From: Roseivivax sp. THAF197b
GTDB lineage: Bacteria > Pseudomonadota > Alphaproteobacteria > Rhodobacterales > Rhodobacteraceae
Length of the DNA: 64,000 bases
Assembly (NCBI RefSeq): GCF_009363255.1
Contig: NZ_CP045318.1
Coordinates: 2,035,501-2,099,500, forward strand
Direction: 5' to 3'
Shown here one piece after another: positions 1 to 8,230 of the stretch (positions are counted from its first letter, which is position 1; each line of letters opens with the position of its first letter). The translations under genes were made by a program, and so were the position numbers. The notes below the pieces were generated by a model that was not told the DNA's origin, did no database searches, and saw only the letters and a list, made by a program, of their open reading frames with translations.

Positions 1-1
1 C

Positions 2-1426
2 TACCACCTCACACGCCGCACCGGCGGCCTCAGCCGCATCATCGAGCGGGGCGTGAAGGGCGTCGATTTCCTGCTGCGCTTCCTGATCTTCTCCATCGGG
101 CCGCTGATCCTCGAGCTGACCCTCGTCGGCATAATCCTCTTCTGGCTCTTCGATATCTGGTATCTCGTCGTCGTGGCTGTCACGATCGGCATCTATGTCT
201 GGTTCACCTTCAAGGTCACCGAATGGCGTGTGAAGCTGCGCCGCGAGATGAACGCGCAGGACACCGATGCCAACCAGAAGGCCATCGATTCCCTTCTGAA
301 CTACGAGACGGTGAAGTATTTCAACGCCGAGGACCGCGAGGCGCGCCGCTATGACAGCGCGATGGTCGGCTACGAATCCGCCGCCGTGAAGACCGCGACT
401 TCGCTCGCCTTCCTGAATTTCGGGCAATCGGCGCTCATCACCTGCGGGCTCGTCATCGTCATGGTCATGGCCGCGCAGGGCGTGGCCTCGGGCGAGATGA
501 CCGTGGGCGATTTCGTCATGGTTAACGCCTACATGATCCAGATCATCACTCCCCTGAACTTCCTGGGCACCGTCTACCGCGAAATCCGACAGGCACTCGT
601 CGACATGGGCGAGATGTTCGATCTTCTCGAACAGCCCTCCGAGGTGCAGGAAAAGCCTGGCGCGCCCGCGCTCAAGGTCTCGGGCGGGCGCGTCACCTTC
701 GACGCCATCCGCTTCGGCTACGATCCCGACCGCGACATCCTCAAGGGCGTCTCGATCGACGTGGCTCCGGGGCAGAGCGTGGCGCTGGTCGGGCCCTCGG
801 GCTCGGGCAAGTCCACCATCGGGCGGCTGATGTTCCGTTTCTACGATGTCTCTGCGGGTGCGATCCGCATCGACGGGCAAGATATCCGCGACGTGACATT
901 GGACAGCCTGCACGCGGCCATCGGCGTCGTGCCGCAGGACACGGTGCTCTTCAACGACACGATCCGCTACAACATCGCCTACGGGCGCGACAACGCCACC
1001 GATGCCGAGATCGAGGCCGCCGCCCGCGCCGCCCAGATCCACGATTTCATCCTGACCCTGCCAGAAGGCTATGACACGCAGGTGGGCGAGCGCGGCCTGA
1101 AGCTCTCGGGCGGTGAGAAGCAGCGCGTGGGCATCGCACGCACGCTGTTGAAGGACCCGCCGATCCTGATGCTGGACGAGGCGACTTCCGCGCTCGACAC
1201 CGATACAGAAGCAGGCATTCAGACCGCCCTTGCCCGCGCAGGCGAAGGCCGCACCGTCCTGACCATCGCGCACCGCCTGTCGACCATCGCCGATGCCGAC
1301 CGGATCGTGGTGCTGCAGGCCGGCGAGGTGATCGAGGAAGGCACGCATTCCGCGCTTCTGGAAAAGAACGGCCGCTATGCCCAGCTTTGGGCGCGTCAGC
1401 AGGCCGAGGAAGACGACGGCGCCTGA
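2..1426 (+). CDS. Atm1/HMT-type ABC exporter, fused membrane and ATPase domains (5' end cut by window)
   Basis: The frame is open from base 2, so the gene began before the window; a GTG at 53 is internal. About the last 475 residues are present: the later transmembrane helices, including the hydrophobic stretch FLIFSIGPLILELTLVGIIL, then a complete nucleotide-binding domain with Walker A GPSGSGKST, the signature LSGGEKQR, Walker B ILMLDEATSALD and the switch His in LTIAHRLST. The segment DSLLNYETVKYFNAEDREA is typical of the Atm1/ABCB7 family, which exports glutathione-linked sulfur or metal compounds across the inner membrane. Family assignment is firm, substrate is inferred. The stop overlaps the next start by one base (TGATG), so the two genes are probably cotranscribed. 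Confidence 0.9.
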   Translation, partial: YHLTRRTGGLSRIIERGVKGVDFLLRFLIFSIGPLILELTLVGIILFWLFDIWYLVVVAVTIGIYVWFTFKVTEWRVKLRREMNAQDTDANQKAIDSLLNYETVKYFNAEDREARRYDSAMVGYESAAVKTATSLAFLNFGQSALITCGLVIVMVMAAQGVASGEMTVGDFVMVNAYMIQIITPLNFLGTVYREIRQALVDMGEMFDLLEQPSEVQEKPGAPALKVSGGRVTFDAIRFGYDPDRDILKGVSIDVAPGQSVALVGPSGSGKSTIGRLMFRFYDVSAGAIRIDGQDIRDVTLDSLHAAIGVVPQDTVLFNDTIRYNIAYGRDNATDAEIEAAARAAQIHDFILTLPEGYDTQVGERGLKLSGGEKQRVGIARTLLKDPPILMLDEATSALDTDTEAGIQTALARAGEGRTVLTIAHRLSTIADADRIVVLQAGEVIEEGTHSALLEKNGRYAQLWARQQAEEDDGA

Positions 1427-1764
1427 TGGCCCGAAAGGACTACCCCGAAACGCCGGACGGGCGCTATTTCGTCGCCAAGGGGCGGCTCTGGCGCAAGACC
1501 GACCCGTCGCTCGACGACAGCACCCGCCGCGCGGCCGTGAAGCGCCTCATGCAGGCCCGGCGCGCCGTCGGTCAGGCCGGGACGGAGGCCGACGAACGCG
1601 CCGCCCGCGATGCCGTCGATGCGGCGAAACGCGATCTGGGCGAACGCGGTCCCGTCTGGTGGGACGATGGCGCCCCCGATGAGGGCGGGAAACACCCGAA
1701 GAACACGTCTTATGCGGACTGGTGGGCGGGCTTGACCGAGGAAAGCCGCGCAAAGGGTGCATGA
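1426..1764 (+). CDS. conserved small hypothetical protein (112 aa)
   Basis: It starts at the ATG that overlaps the stop of the ABC exporter, giving MARKDYPETPDGRYFVAKGR at the N-terminus; an in-frame ATG upstream at 1387 lies inside the exporter gene and is unlikely. The protein is charged, has no signal peptide or membrane segment, and carries a conserved-looking N-terminal block (GRYFVAKGRLWRKTDP) followed by a helical Arg/Ala-rich middle and a Trp-rich tail (GPVWWDD, YADWWAGL). I recognise it only as a widespread proteobacterial small protein without a known function. Its translational coupling to the exporter suggests a linked role, but this is inference. Confidence 0.7.
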   Translation: MARKDYPETPDGRYFVAKGRLWRKTDPSLDDSTRRAAVKRLMQARRAVGQAGTEADERAARDAVDAAKRDLGERGPVWWDDGAPDEGGKHPKNTSYADWWAGLTEESRAKGA

Positions 1765-1807
1765 AGCGCTATTGCCCCCAACGTCGCTTTACAAGCGCTC
1801 CGACTGC

Positions 1808-1954
1808 GTGCCGGGCCAGCGCCGGTCCGGCGGGCTGGCGCTGCAACGTTCGAACTCAGCGCTTTATCTCATCATGCCATCGCGCCGATCATGCGACGGG
1901 CCCACGGGACCAAAGCGCCAGTCCGGTGGGGCCGGACCGGCGCTGGCCCGGCAC
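1808..1954. repeat. inverted pair of REP-like hairpin elements
   Basis: A 24-base sequence at 1808-1831 recurs exactly as its reverse complement at 1931-1954. Each copy can also fold locally: CAGCGCC (1818-1824) pairs with GGCGCTG (1837-1843), and AGCGCC-A-GTCCGG (1914-1926) pairs with CCGGAC-C-GGCGCT (1932-1944). Two inverted palindromic units about 100 bases apart between two genes is the layout of a REP doublet (BIME). No convincing gene lies in the 324-base gap 1765-2088. A role as a transcription stop for the upstream operon is also possible, although no T-run follows. Confidence 0.55.
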
Positions 1955-2034
1955 CTTCGGTGCTGTTCGGGCCGCCTCGTAAGTCCAACCGGGCACCATG
2001 CGAGCCGGTCGACACACGGCCGCCATTTTCAACG

Positions 2035-2062
2035 AAAAAGGCCCCGGACCTGATCCGGGGCC
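2035..2062 (-). terminator. Rho-independent terminator of bdhA
   Basis: On the minus strand a 9-bp stem GGCCCCGGA/TCCGGGGCC (2062-2054 with 2048-2040) with a 5-base loop is followed by five T (2039-2035). It sits 26 bases after the bdhA stop. Confidence 0.85.
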
Positions 2063-2088
2063 TCTTCGCAACCTCGTACCAACGCCGC

Positions 2089-2862
2089 TTACAGCGCCGT
2101 CCAGCCCCCATCGACCGAGATCGTCGTCCCGGTGATCTGCGCCGCCGCGTCCGAGCACAGGAACACCGCCGTGCCGCCGATCTGCTCCACGGTGGCGAAT
2201 TCCTTCGAAGGCTGCCGGTCGAGGATGACCTTCTCGATCACCTCTTCCTCGCTCATGTCGTACTTCTTCGCCGTGTCCGGGATCTGCGCCTCGACCAGCG
2301 GAGTCTTCACGTAGCCCGGGCAGATGGCGTTCGCCGTGATGTCTTCCTTCGCGGTCTCCAGCGCCACGGTCTTCGTCATGCCCACGACACCATGCTTCGC
2401 GGTCACGTAGGCCGATTTGTAGGGCGAGGCCGTCAAACCATGCGCCGAGGCGATGTTCACGATGCGGCCCCAGCCCGCCTTGCGCATCATCGGCAGGGCG
2501 GCGGCGGTGCAGTGAAAGGCCGAGGACATGTTGATCGCGATGATCGCGTCCCACTTGTCCTGCGGAAACTCGTCGATCGGTGCGACATGCTGGATGCCCG
2601 CATTGTTCACGAGGATGTCGCAGGCGCCCGCCTTCTCGATCAGGGCGCGACATTCCTCGGGCTTCGACATGTCCGCCTGGATATAGGTGACCTTCACGCC
2701 GAAATTGCGCGACAGCTCCTCGGCCAGCGCGTGATCTTCCTTGTTGTCGGTGAAGGAGTTGATCACGACATCGGCCCCCGCCTCTGCCAGGGACCGGGCG
2801 ACGCCCAGACCGATTCCCGAGTTGGACCCGGTGACGATGGCGGTTTTGCCGGATAATTGCAT
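2089..2862 (-). CDS. bdhA: 3-hydroxybutyrate dehydrogenase (short-chain dehydrogenase)
   Basis: The 257-residue protein is a classical short-chain dehydrogenase: Rossmann motif TGSNSGIG near residue 10, NNAG at about 90, catalytic Ser in NIASAHGL, YxxxK as YVTAK, and the C-terminal VDGGWTAL. The segments ASAHGLTASPYKSAYVTAKH and CPGYVKTPLVEAQIPDTA are characteristic of bacterial D-3-hydroxybutyrate dehydrogenases, which oxidise 3-hydroxybutyrate to acetoacetate with NAD+ in polyhydroxybutyrate turnover. The start at 2862 (MQLSGKTAIVTG) is chosen over longer in-frame starts because AGAGGA lies just upstream and homologues begin there. It is a single gene with its own terminator. Confidence 0.93.
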   Translation of the reverse strand: MQLSGKTAIVTGSNSGIGLGVARSLAEAGADVVINSFTDNKEDHALAEELSRNFGVKVTYIQADMSKPEECRALIEKAGACDILVNNAGIQHVAPIDEFPQDKWDAIIAINMSSAFHCTAAALPMMRKAGWGRIVNIASAHGLTASPYKSAYVTAKHGVVGMTKTVALETAKEDITANAICPGYVKTPLVEAQIPDTAKKYDMSEEEVIEKVILDRQPSKEFATVEQIGGTAVFLCSDAAAQITGTTISVDGGWTAL

Positions 2863-2927
2863 GTCTTTGTCCTCTTTCGCTTGAACCTGCGGAGATGCCG
2901 CACGACATCCCGCGTTATGCTCTATGT

Positions 2928-2944
2928 CGCAGCGACACGCTGCG
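2928..2944. promoter_or_regulatory. palindromic candidate operator upstream of bdhA
   Basis: CGCAGCG-ACA-CGCTGCG is a perfect 7-3-7 inverted repeat 66-82 bases before the bdhA start. It resembles the GC-rich, CTGC/GCAG-containing palindromes bound by regulators of polyhydroxybutyrate genes, but that link is a guess. Confidence 0.35.
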
Positions 2945-3002
2945 TGTGCAAAGAGAAGGACCCAACCTGCGCCGCTGTTCCAGTCAATCCAGCGCGAAGG
3001 CC

Positions 3003-3032
3003 AAAAAAAAACGCCAGCACGAGGCTGGCGTT
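3003..3032 (-). terminator. strong Rho-independent terminator in front of bdhA
   Basis: On the minus strand AACGCCAGC-CTCGT-GCTGGCGTT is followed by a run of T (3011-3003). It lies 140 bases upstream of the bdhA start and points toward bdhA, with no protein gene ending before it. Confidence 0.85.
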
Positions 3033-3170
3033 CAGTTATTGAGGCAGGTTTCATACAGGCAAGAAACCTATCGAGCAGTGCTTCCTTGATAAGCGAGATT
3101 ACCCGGTCTGCCAAGCTAAAAGTTTGATAAGCCCCGAACTCCCCGATACCGTCACGCCCAATAGAACAAC
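3003..3170 (-). ncRNA. candidate small RNA or attenuated bdhA leader
   Basis: The strong terminator at 3003-3032 needs a transcript. The minus strand upstream of it, up to the divergent gene starting at 3194, has no convincing reading frame, so the transcript would be a small RNA of at most about 160 nt or a prematurely stopped leader of bdhA. The 5' end is a guess; I saw no clear promoter and no match to 6S, SRP or tmRNA. The whole 331-base gap (2863-3193) otherwise holds only the palindrome and the bdhA ribosome site. Confidence 0.3.
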
Positions 3171-3193
3171 GAGCAACAGGGATTGTCCCCGAT

Positions 3194-5008
3194 ATGGGCA
3201 CGCAGTTTTTCCACCATCTCGCGGTCGCAGGCGCCGCGTTCGCCACCGCATTCTGGGCGCCGGGCGCACAGGCCGAACCGCAGCATGGCATCGCTATGTA
3301 TGGCGAACCGCAGCTTCCACAGGATTTTGTGGCCCTGCCCTATGCCAACCCCGACGCCCCCACCGGCGGGCGCATCGTCACCGGCGAGGTCGGAAGCTTC
3401 GACAGCCTCAATCCGCACATCCTCAAAGGCTCCACCCCGTGGCAGTTGCGCTTTCTGGCTTACGAAAGCCTGATGGGCCGGAATTACGACGAACCCTTCT
3501 CGCTCTACGGGCTTCTGGCCGAATCGGTCGAGGTGCCGGAGGACCGCTCCTGGGTGGAATTTACCCTGCGCGAAGAGGCCCGCTTCTCCGACGGCACACC
3601 CGTCACCATCGAAGACGTGATGTGGAGCTACGAGACCCTGGGCACCGAAGGCCACCCGCGCTATCGCGGCGCCTGGACCAAGATCGCGTCGATGGAACAG
3701 ACGGGGCCCCGGTCGGTGAAATTCACCTTCAATGTCGAAGACCGCGAACTGCCCCTGATCATGGGCCTGCGCCCGATTCTGAAGAAGGTGCAATGGGACG
3801 ACCGGGACTTCACCGAATCGGGTCTTGAGACGATCCCCGTCGGCACCGCCCCCTACATGGTTACCGATTTCGAGGCGGGCCGCTACGTGACGCTCACCCG
3901 CAACCCCGATTACTGGGGCGCAGATCTGCCGTTCATGGCGGGCCAGGCCAATCTCGACGAGATCCGGCTTGAATTCTTCGGCGACAGCCAGGCCATGTTC
4001 GAGGCCGTCAAAGGCGGGCTGATCAATTCGCACCGCGAATCGAACGCCGAAAAATGGGAGACGCAGTACGATTTCCCCGCCGTGCGCGCGGGCGATCTGG
4101 TCAAATCGGAGATCCCGCACGAACGCCCCTCGGGCATGATCGGCTTCGTGATGAACAGCCGCAAACCGGCTTTCGAGGATTGGCGCGTACGCGCGGCCAT
4201 GCTGCACGCCTTCAACTTCGAATATATCAACGATGCCATGACCGGCGGTCGGCAGGAGCGGATCACCTCCTACTTCTCGAACTCCTTCCTCGGGATGGAG
4301 CCGGGCCCCGCCACGGGCCGCGTCGCCGAAATGCTGGCCCCCTATGAGGCGGAGCTTCTGCCCGGCGCGCTTGAGGGATACGAGCTGCCCGTCTCGGACG
4401 GCTCGGTGCGCAACCGCGCCAATCTTCGCCGCGCCATGGGCCTCATGGAAGAGGCGGGCTTCACCGTGCAGGACGGTGCCATGGTCGGCCCCGATGGCCG
4501 TCCCTTCACCTTTGAGGTGCTCTTGGCTCAAGGCTCCGCAGAGGCACAGTCGATTATCGACCTTTTCGCGCAAGCCCTTGAGCGCATGGGGATTTCCGTC
4601 ACCATCACCGTGATTGATCCCGCGCAATACACCGAACGGACGAACAATTACGATTTCGACATGGCCTATTACCAGCGCGGCCTGTCGCTGTCTCCCGGCA
4701 ACGAGCAGAAGCTCTATTTCGGCGCCGCCGCCGCGGACGAGCCCGGTTCGCGCAACTGGATGGGCGTCAAAAGCCCCGCCGTGGACGGGCTGATCGACAC
4801 GATGCTGAACGCGACAAGCCGCGAGGATTTCATCGCCGCAACCCGCGCGCTCGACCGGGTGCTGACGACGGGGCGATATGTCATCCCGATCTATCAATGG
4901 AATGTCAGCCGCATCGCCCATGCCAAGGAGTTGCGGTTCCCCGAGGAACTGCCGATCTACGGCGATTGGCTGGGCTGGCAGCCGGATGTCTGGTGGTGGG
5001 AGGAGTGA
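3194..5008 (+). CDS. YejA-like extracellular solute-binding protein, family 5 (peptide ABC importer)
   Basis: The 604-residue product begins with a signal peptide ending near APGAQA|E and continues with HGIAMYGEPQLPQDF, LPYANPDAPTGGRI and GSFDSLNPHILKG, a signature of YejA-type binding proteins (family 5, oligopeptide/microcin C class). The length suits the family. It would act in the periplasm, delivering peptides to a YejBEF-type importer. The permease and ATPase genes that usually follow yejA are absent here; a terminator-like hairpin comes 45 bases after the stop, so it appears to be a stand-alone gene whose partners are elsewhere. The ATG at 3194 gives the complete signal peptide. Confidence 0.88.
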   Translation: MGTQFFHHLAVAGAAFATAFWAPGAQAEPQHGIAMYGEPQLPQDFVALPYANPDAPTGGRIVTGEVGSFDSLNPHILKGSTPWQLRFLAYESLMGRNYDEPFSLYGLLAESVEVPEDRSWVEFTLREEARFSDGTPVTIEDVMWSYETLGTEGHPRYRGAWTKIASMEQTGPRSVKFTFNVEDRELPLIMGLRPILKKVQWDDRDFTESGLETIPVGTAPYMVTDFEAGRYVTLTRNPDYWGADLPFMAGQANLDEIRLEFFGDSQAMFEAVKGGLINSHRESNAEKWETQYDFPAVRAGDLVKSEIPHERPSGMIGFVMNSRKPAFEDWRVRAAMLHAFNFEYINDAMTGGRQERITSYFSNSFLGMEPGPATGRVAEMLAPYEAELLPGALEGYELPVSDGSVRNRANLRRAMGLMEEAGFTVQDGAMVGPDGRPFTFEVLLAQGSAEAQSIIDLFAQALERMGISVTITVIDPAQYTERTNNYDFDMAYYQRGLSLSPGNEQKLYFGAAAADEPGSRNWMGVKSPAVDGLIDTMLNATSREDFIAATRALDRVLTTGRYVIPIYQWNVSRIAHAKELRFPEELPIYGDWLGWQPDVWWWEE

Positions 5009-5053
5009 CCCCACCCCGCGCGCACCGTTAAGATGCTGTGAATAAACGTAAAT

Positions 5054-5075
5054 CCTTTCGCATGCGAAAGGTTTT
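5054..5075 (+). terminator. hairpin terminator after the YejA-like gene
   Basis: CCTTTCG-CATG-CGAAAGG followed by TTTT, 45 bases after the stop at 5008. The T-run is short. Confidence 0.6.
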
Positions 5076-5115
5076 GCGCTGTTGCGCACGGGCCCCGTCG
5101 TGGCATAACCGACGG

Positions 5116-6627
5116 ATGGTTTCCGTCTTCGATCAAGGCCCGCCCGCGCCCTGCCCCGCGCCCTTCAACCTCGCCGAGCATGTCTTGACGGCGGGTGCCG
5201 CGCCTGACGCCAAGATCGCGCTGGCGGTGCTGGGTCCGTATCGGGCCGAGCGTTGGTCCTACGGAAAGCTGCGCGCCGCCGTGCGCGGGGTCGGCACCGG
5301 CCTTCTGCGTCAGGGTCTCAAACCCGGCGATATCGTCCTCATGCGGATCGGCAACACGCCCGATTTTCCCATCGCCTATCTCGGGGCCATCGCGGCAGGC
5401 ATCGTACCCGTGCCGACCTCTGCCCAACTGACCGCGCCCGAAGTGGCGGTCATGCTGGACCAGCTCGCCCCGGCGGCGATCCTGAAGGCGGACGGTCTGG
5501 CCTGCCCGAAGGCGGATATTCCGGTGATCCCCTTGGCCGAAATGAGCGCATGGTACGATCTGCCGCCCTGCGACTGGGATCGCGGCGATCCGGAGCGGTT
5601 GGCCTATATCGTTTACACCTCGGGCACGTCCGGTGTGCCGTGCGCGGTCTGCCATGCCCATCGCGCGATCTGGGCCCGGCGCATGATGATCGACGGCTGG
5701 TACGGGCTCACGCCCGAGGACCGTGTCCTGCATGCGGGCGCGTTCAACTGGACCTTCACGTTGGGCACGGGTCTTCTCGATCCGTGGAGCCTGGGTGCCA
5801 CCGCGCTGATCCCGGCAGACGGCGTCGATCACGCGCAGATCCCGCTTCTGATGCGCCGCCATGAGGCGACGATCTTTGCAGCAGCCCCAGGGGTTTACCG
5901 CGCGATCCTCAAGCGTCACGCGAAGCTGGACCTGCCAAAGCTGCGGCATGGGCTCGCGGCGGGCGAAAAGCTGGCAGCCCCGATCCGCGCCGCGTGGGAG
6001 GCGGCGACGGGCACGGCGATCTTCGAAGCCTACGGCATGTCCGAATGCTCCACCTTCGTGTCGGGCGCGCCCGCACGCCCGGCGCGCGACGCGGCCATCG
6101 GGCGCCCCCAGCCGGGGCGCCGCGTGGCCATCCTCGGCCCCGACGGCCCGGTGCCCTTCGACACGCCCGGCGAGATTGCCGTTCACGCAGACGATCCCGG
6201 TCTGATGCTGGGCTATTTCGGCGCCGAGGCCGAGACCCGCGCGCGCTTTCGCGGCGACTGGTTCGTCACCGGCGATCAGGGCGCCATGTCCGAGGATGGC
6301 CAGATCACCTATTTGGGGCGCGGCGACGACATGATGAATGCAGGCGGATATCGCGTCTCCCCGCTGGAGGTTGAGGCCGCGTTCCTTGCCCATCCCGGTA
6401 TCGAGGAATGCGGCGCCACCGATATCGAGGTGAAAGAGGGTGTGCGCCTCATCGCGCTGTCCTGGACCGGGCCCGCGACCATTCCGGAGGCGGAGCTTCA
6501 GGCCTGGGGCGCGGCGCGCCTTGCCCGGTACAAGCAGCCGCGCTTCTTTCATCACCGCGAAGCTTTGCCCAAGAACCCCAATGGCAAGCTGATCCGCAAG
6601 GCGCTGCGCGATACGGGACAGGCCTGA
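5116..6627 (+). CDS. acyl-CoA synthetase / benzoate-CoA ligase-like AMP-forming enzyme
   Basis: The 503-residue enzyme belongs to the ANL adenylating family. Visible motifs are the phosphate-binding loop YTSGTSGVP (about residue 170), the A5 motif YGMSECS, the TGD motif (WFVTGDQG), GRGDDMMNAGGYRVSP hinge region and the catalytic Lys in PNGKLIRK near the end. It would activate a carboxylic acid to its CoA thioester through an acyl-AMP. Closest flavour is the benzoate/aromatic-acid and short-chain group, but the substrate cannot be told. I chose ATG 5116 (MVSVFDQGPP) because the longer frame from GTG 5038 runs through the preceding terminator hairpin. Confidence 0.85.
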   Translation: MVSVFDQGPPAPCPAPFNLAEHVLTAGAAPDAKIALAVLGPYRAERWSYGKLRAAVRGVGTGLLRQGLKPGDIVLMRIGNTPDFPIAYLGAIAAGIVPVPTSAQLTAPEVAVMLDQLAPAAILKADGLACPKADIPVIPLAEMSAWYDLPPCDWDRGDPERLAYIVYTSGTSGVPCAVCHAHRAIWARRMMIDGWYGLTPEDRVLHAGAFNWTFTLGTGLLDPWSLGATALIPADGVDHAQIPLLMRRHEATIFAAAPGVYRAILKRHAKLDLPKLRHGLAAGEKLAAPIRAAWEAATGTAIFEAYGMSECSTFVSGAPARPARDAAIGRPQPGRRVAILGPDGPVPFDTPGEIAVHADDPGLMLGYFGAEAETRARFRGDWFVTGDQGAMSEDGQITYLGRGDDMMNAGGYRVSPLEVEAAFLAHPGIEECGATDIEVKEGVRLIALSWTGPATIPEAELQAWGAARLARYKQPRFFHHREALPKNPNGKLIRKALRDTGQA

Positions 6628-6698
6628 CCGCACCGCGGCGTGCAATCCCCGTGCGGGCCTGTTAAGACGGCGCAAACCTGAGACAGGAGAGACGCCAC

Positions 6699-7346
6699 AT
6701 GGCCAAGCTCGACATCTTTTCCGATCCGATCTGCCCCTGGTGCTATATCGGCAAATCCTTCCTTGACCGGGCGCTTCTGGCGCAACCCGATCACCCGTTC
6801 GAGATCACCTGGCATCCCTTCCAGCTCAATCCCGACATGCCTGCGGACGGCATGGATCGCCGGGCCTATCTCGAAGGGAAGTTCGGCGGCAAGGAGGGGG
6901 CCGTGCGCGCCTATGCGCCGGTCGTCGAAAAGGCCAAGGAGGCCGGGCTCGAGATCAATTTCGAAGGCATTCAGCGCACGCCCAACACGCTCGATGCGCA
7001 TCGTCTGATCCATTGGGCGGGCATCGAGGGCCGCCAGACTGCCGCCGTTTCGGCCCTGTTCAAGGCCTATTTCGAAGAGGGCCGCGATATTGGCGCACGC
7101 GACGTTCTGGCCGATATCGCCGACGGGATCGAGATGGATGCCAGCGTCGTGCTGCGCCTTCTGGACAGCGATGCCGATGTCGCGGAGATGCAGAACCGCG
7201 ATAAAGCCGCGCGCGAGATGGGCATCAATTCGGTGCCGACCTTCATCGTTGCGGGCCGCCATGCCGTGCCCGGCGCGCAGCCGCCCGAGCTTTGGGCCAA
7301 GGTGATCGACGAGATCGCGGCAGGCGCGCTCGACGCCGCCGAATAA
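6699..7346 (+). CDS. DsbA-family (FrnE-like) thiol oxidoreductase
   Basis: This 215-residue cytoplasmic protein (no signal peptide) starts MAKLDIFSDPICPWCYIG, with the redox motif CPWC at residues 12-15, and has the cis-Pro region SVPTFIVAGRHAVPGAQPP expected of thioredoxin-fold proteins of the FrnE/2-hydroxychromene-2-carboxylate isomerase group. The helical insert in the middle suits a DsbA fold. Members act on disulfides or glutathione adducts in the cytoplasm; the specific substrate is unknown. It lies 71 bases after the acyl-CoA ligase with its own good ribosome site (CAGGAGAG), so cotranscription is possible. Confidence 0.85.
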   Translation: MAKLDIFSDPICPWCYIGKSFLDRALLAQPDHPFEITWHPFQLNPDMPADGMDRRAYLEGKFGGKEGAVRAYAPVVEKAKEAGLEINFEGIQRTPNTLDAHRLIHWAGIEGRQTAAVSALFKAYFEEGRDIGARDVLADIADGIEMDASVVLRLLDSDADVAEMQNRDKAAREMGINSVPTFIVAGRHAVPGAQPPELWAKVIDEIAAGALDAAE

Positions 7347-7353
7347 GCGCCGC

Positions 7354-7391
7354 ACGGGCGCGCTTGCCTGTTTTTACGGCAGGCCGCCCGT
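7354..7391 (+). terminator. two-tier hairpin after the FrnE-like gene
   Basis: Outer arms ACGGGCG/CGCCCGT and inner arms GCCTG/CAGGC form an interrupted stem, followed by CTTTC. The weak T-tract makes this a candidate only. Confidence 0.4.
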
Positions 7392-7454
7392 CTTTCACGC
7401 ACGCAATCCGGCCCTTGCCTTGAAATCCCGGGGCGGCGCGTCAAGACACCTCCC

Positions 7455-8075
7455 ATGTTACTTCTCTCCGATCCGCCCCCTGACCGGCATACGCTGGCCG
7501 AAGATGTGCAGGGCATGCTCATCGGCTGCACGCTTGTGGCGCTGTCGATCCAGTTCCTGCGCGCCTCAGAGCTGATCACCGGCCAGATCGCCGGTCTGTC
7601 TCTGGTCGTGGCCTATCCCACGGGCTGGAGCTTCGGGGTCGTCTTCTTCGTTCTGAACATGCCGTTCTACGTGCTGGCGATCCGGCAGATGGGCTGGCGC
7701 TTCACTGTGAAGAACTTCATCGCCGTGACGACCATGTCCGTCATGGCAGAGCTCATGCCCTTCGTGGTCCAGGTCCAGCCGCTGCATCCCGCGGTGGGCG
7801 CCGGTCTGTTCGGGCTGTGTGCAGGCATGGGGCTTTTGGGCCTGTTCCGGCACGGCGCGTCGCTGGGCGGCGTGGGGATCGTGGCGCTTTGGCTGCAGGA
7901 TACGCGCGGGATCAAGGCGGGCAACACGCAGCTCATCTTCGATCTGGGTGTCTTCACGCTCGCGCTGTTTCTCTTCCCGTGGGAAAAGGTCCTGTGGTCG
8001 CTGCTGGGCGCGGTGATCCTGAACGCGATCATCACGATCAACCACCGGCGCGACCGCTACATCGCCAAACCCTAG
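7455..8075 (+). CDS. YitT-family integral membrane protein
   Basis: The 206-residue protein has about five to six hydrophobic segments (for example GCTLVALSIQFL, FGVVFFVLNMPFYVLAI, AGLFGLCAGMGLLGLF, LGVFTLALFLFPW, LGAVILNAIIT) and the glycine-rich GQIAGLSLVV and GASLGGVGIVALWL motifs of the YitT family. It ends in the basic tail NHRRDRYIAKP. Family function is unknown; members are inner-membrane proteins suspected to move small solutes. Its stop (TAG 8073-8075) overlaps the convergent ccoS stop within the palindrome CCCTAGGG, so neither gene has room for its own terminator. Confidence 0.85.
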   Translation: MLLLSDPPPDRHTLAEDVQGMLIGCTLVALSIQFLRASELITGQIAGLSLVVAYPTGWSFGVVFFVLNMPFYVLAIRQMGWRFTVKNFIAVTTMSVMAELMPFVVQVQPLHPAVGAGLFGLCAGMGLLGLFRHGASLGGVGIVALWLQDTRGIKAGNTQLIFDLGVFTLALFLFPWEKVLWSLLGAVILNAIITINHRRDRYIAKP

Positions 8076-8230
8076 GGCTTGGGCGCGTCGTCGAACCTGT
8101 CATCGAGCGGGCGCTGCCGCGACCCTTCGGGGTCGTCATATTGCCCCTTGGCGATGGTCCAGACGAACGCACCGAGCCCCAGAAGCCCGAGCCCCACGGA
8201 AACCGGGATCAAGAAGACGAGCACGTTCAT
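8072..8230 (-). CDS. ccoS: CcoS, cbb3 oxidase maturation protein
   Basis: A 52-residue protein starting MNVLVFLIPVSVGLGLLGLG, one membrane helix followed by FVWTIAKGQYDDPEGSRQR, the hallmark of CcoS (FixS), and an acidic tail. CcoS is a small inner-membrane factor needed, with the copper pump CcoI, to fit copper and heme into subunit CcoN. Its ATG overlaps the ccoI stop (ATGA, 8227-8230), so it is the last gene of ccoGHIS. The stop codon overlaps the convergent yitT-like gene. Confidence 0.93.
   Translation of the reverse strand: MNVLVFLIPVSVGLGLLGLGAFVWTIAKGQYDDPEGSRQRPLDDRFDDAPKP

Noticed and set aside
1722..2053. Small open frames (86-98 codons) over the REP-like repeats
   Set aside because: They run through the inverted repeats, lack ribosome sites and look non-coding.
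3033..3190. 6S RNA, SRP RNA or tmRNA in the gap upstream of bdhA
   Set aside because: None of the conserved sequence marks of these RNAs is present.
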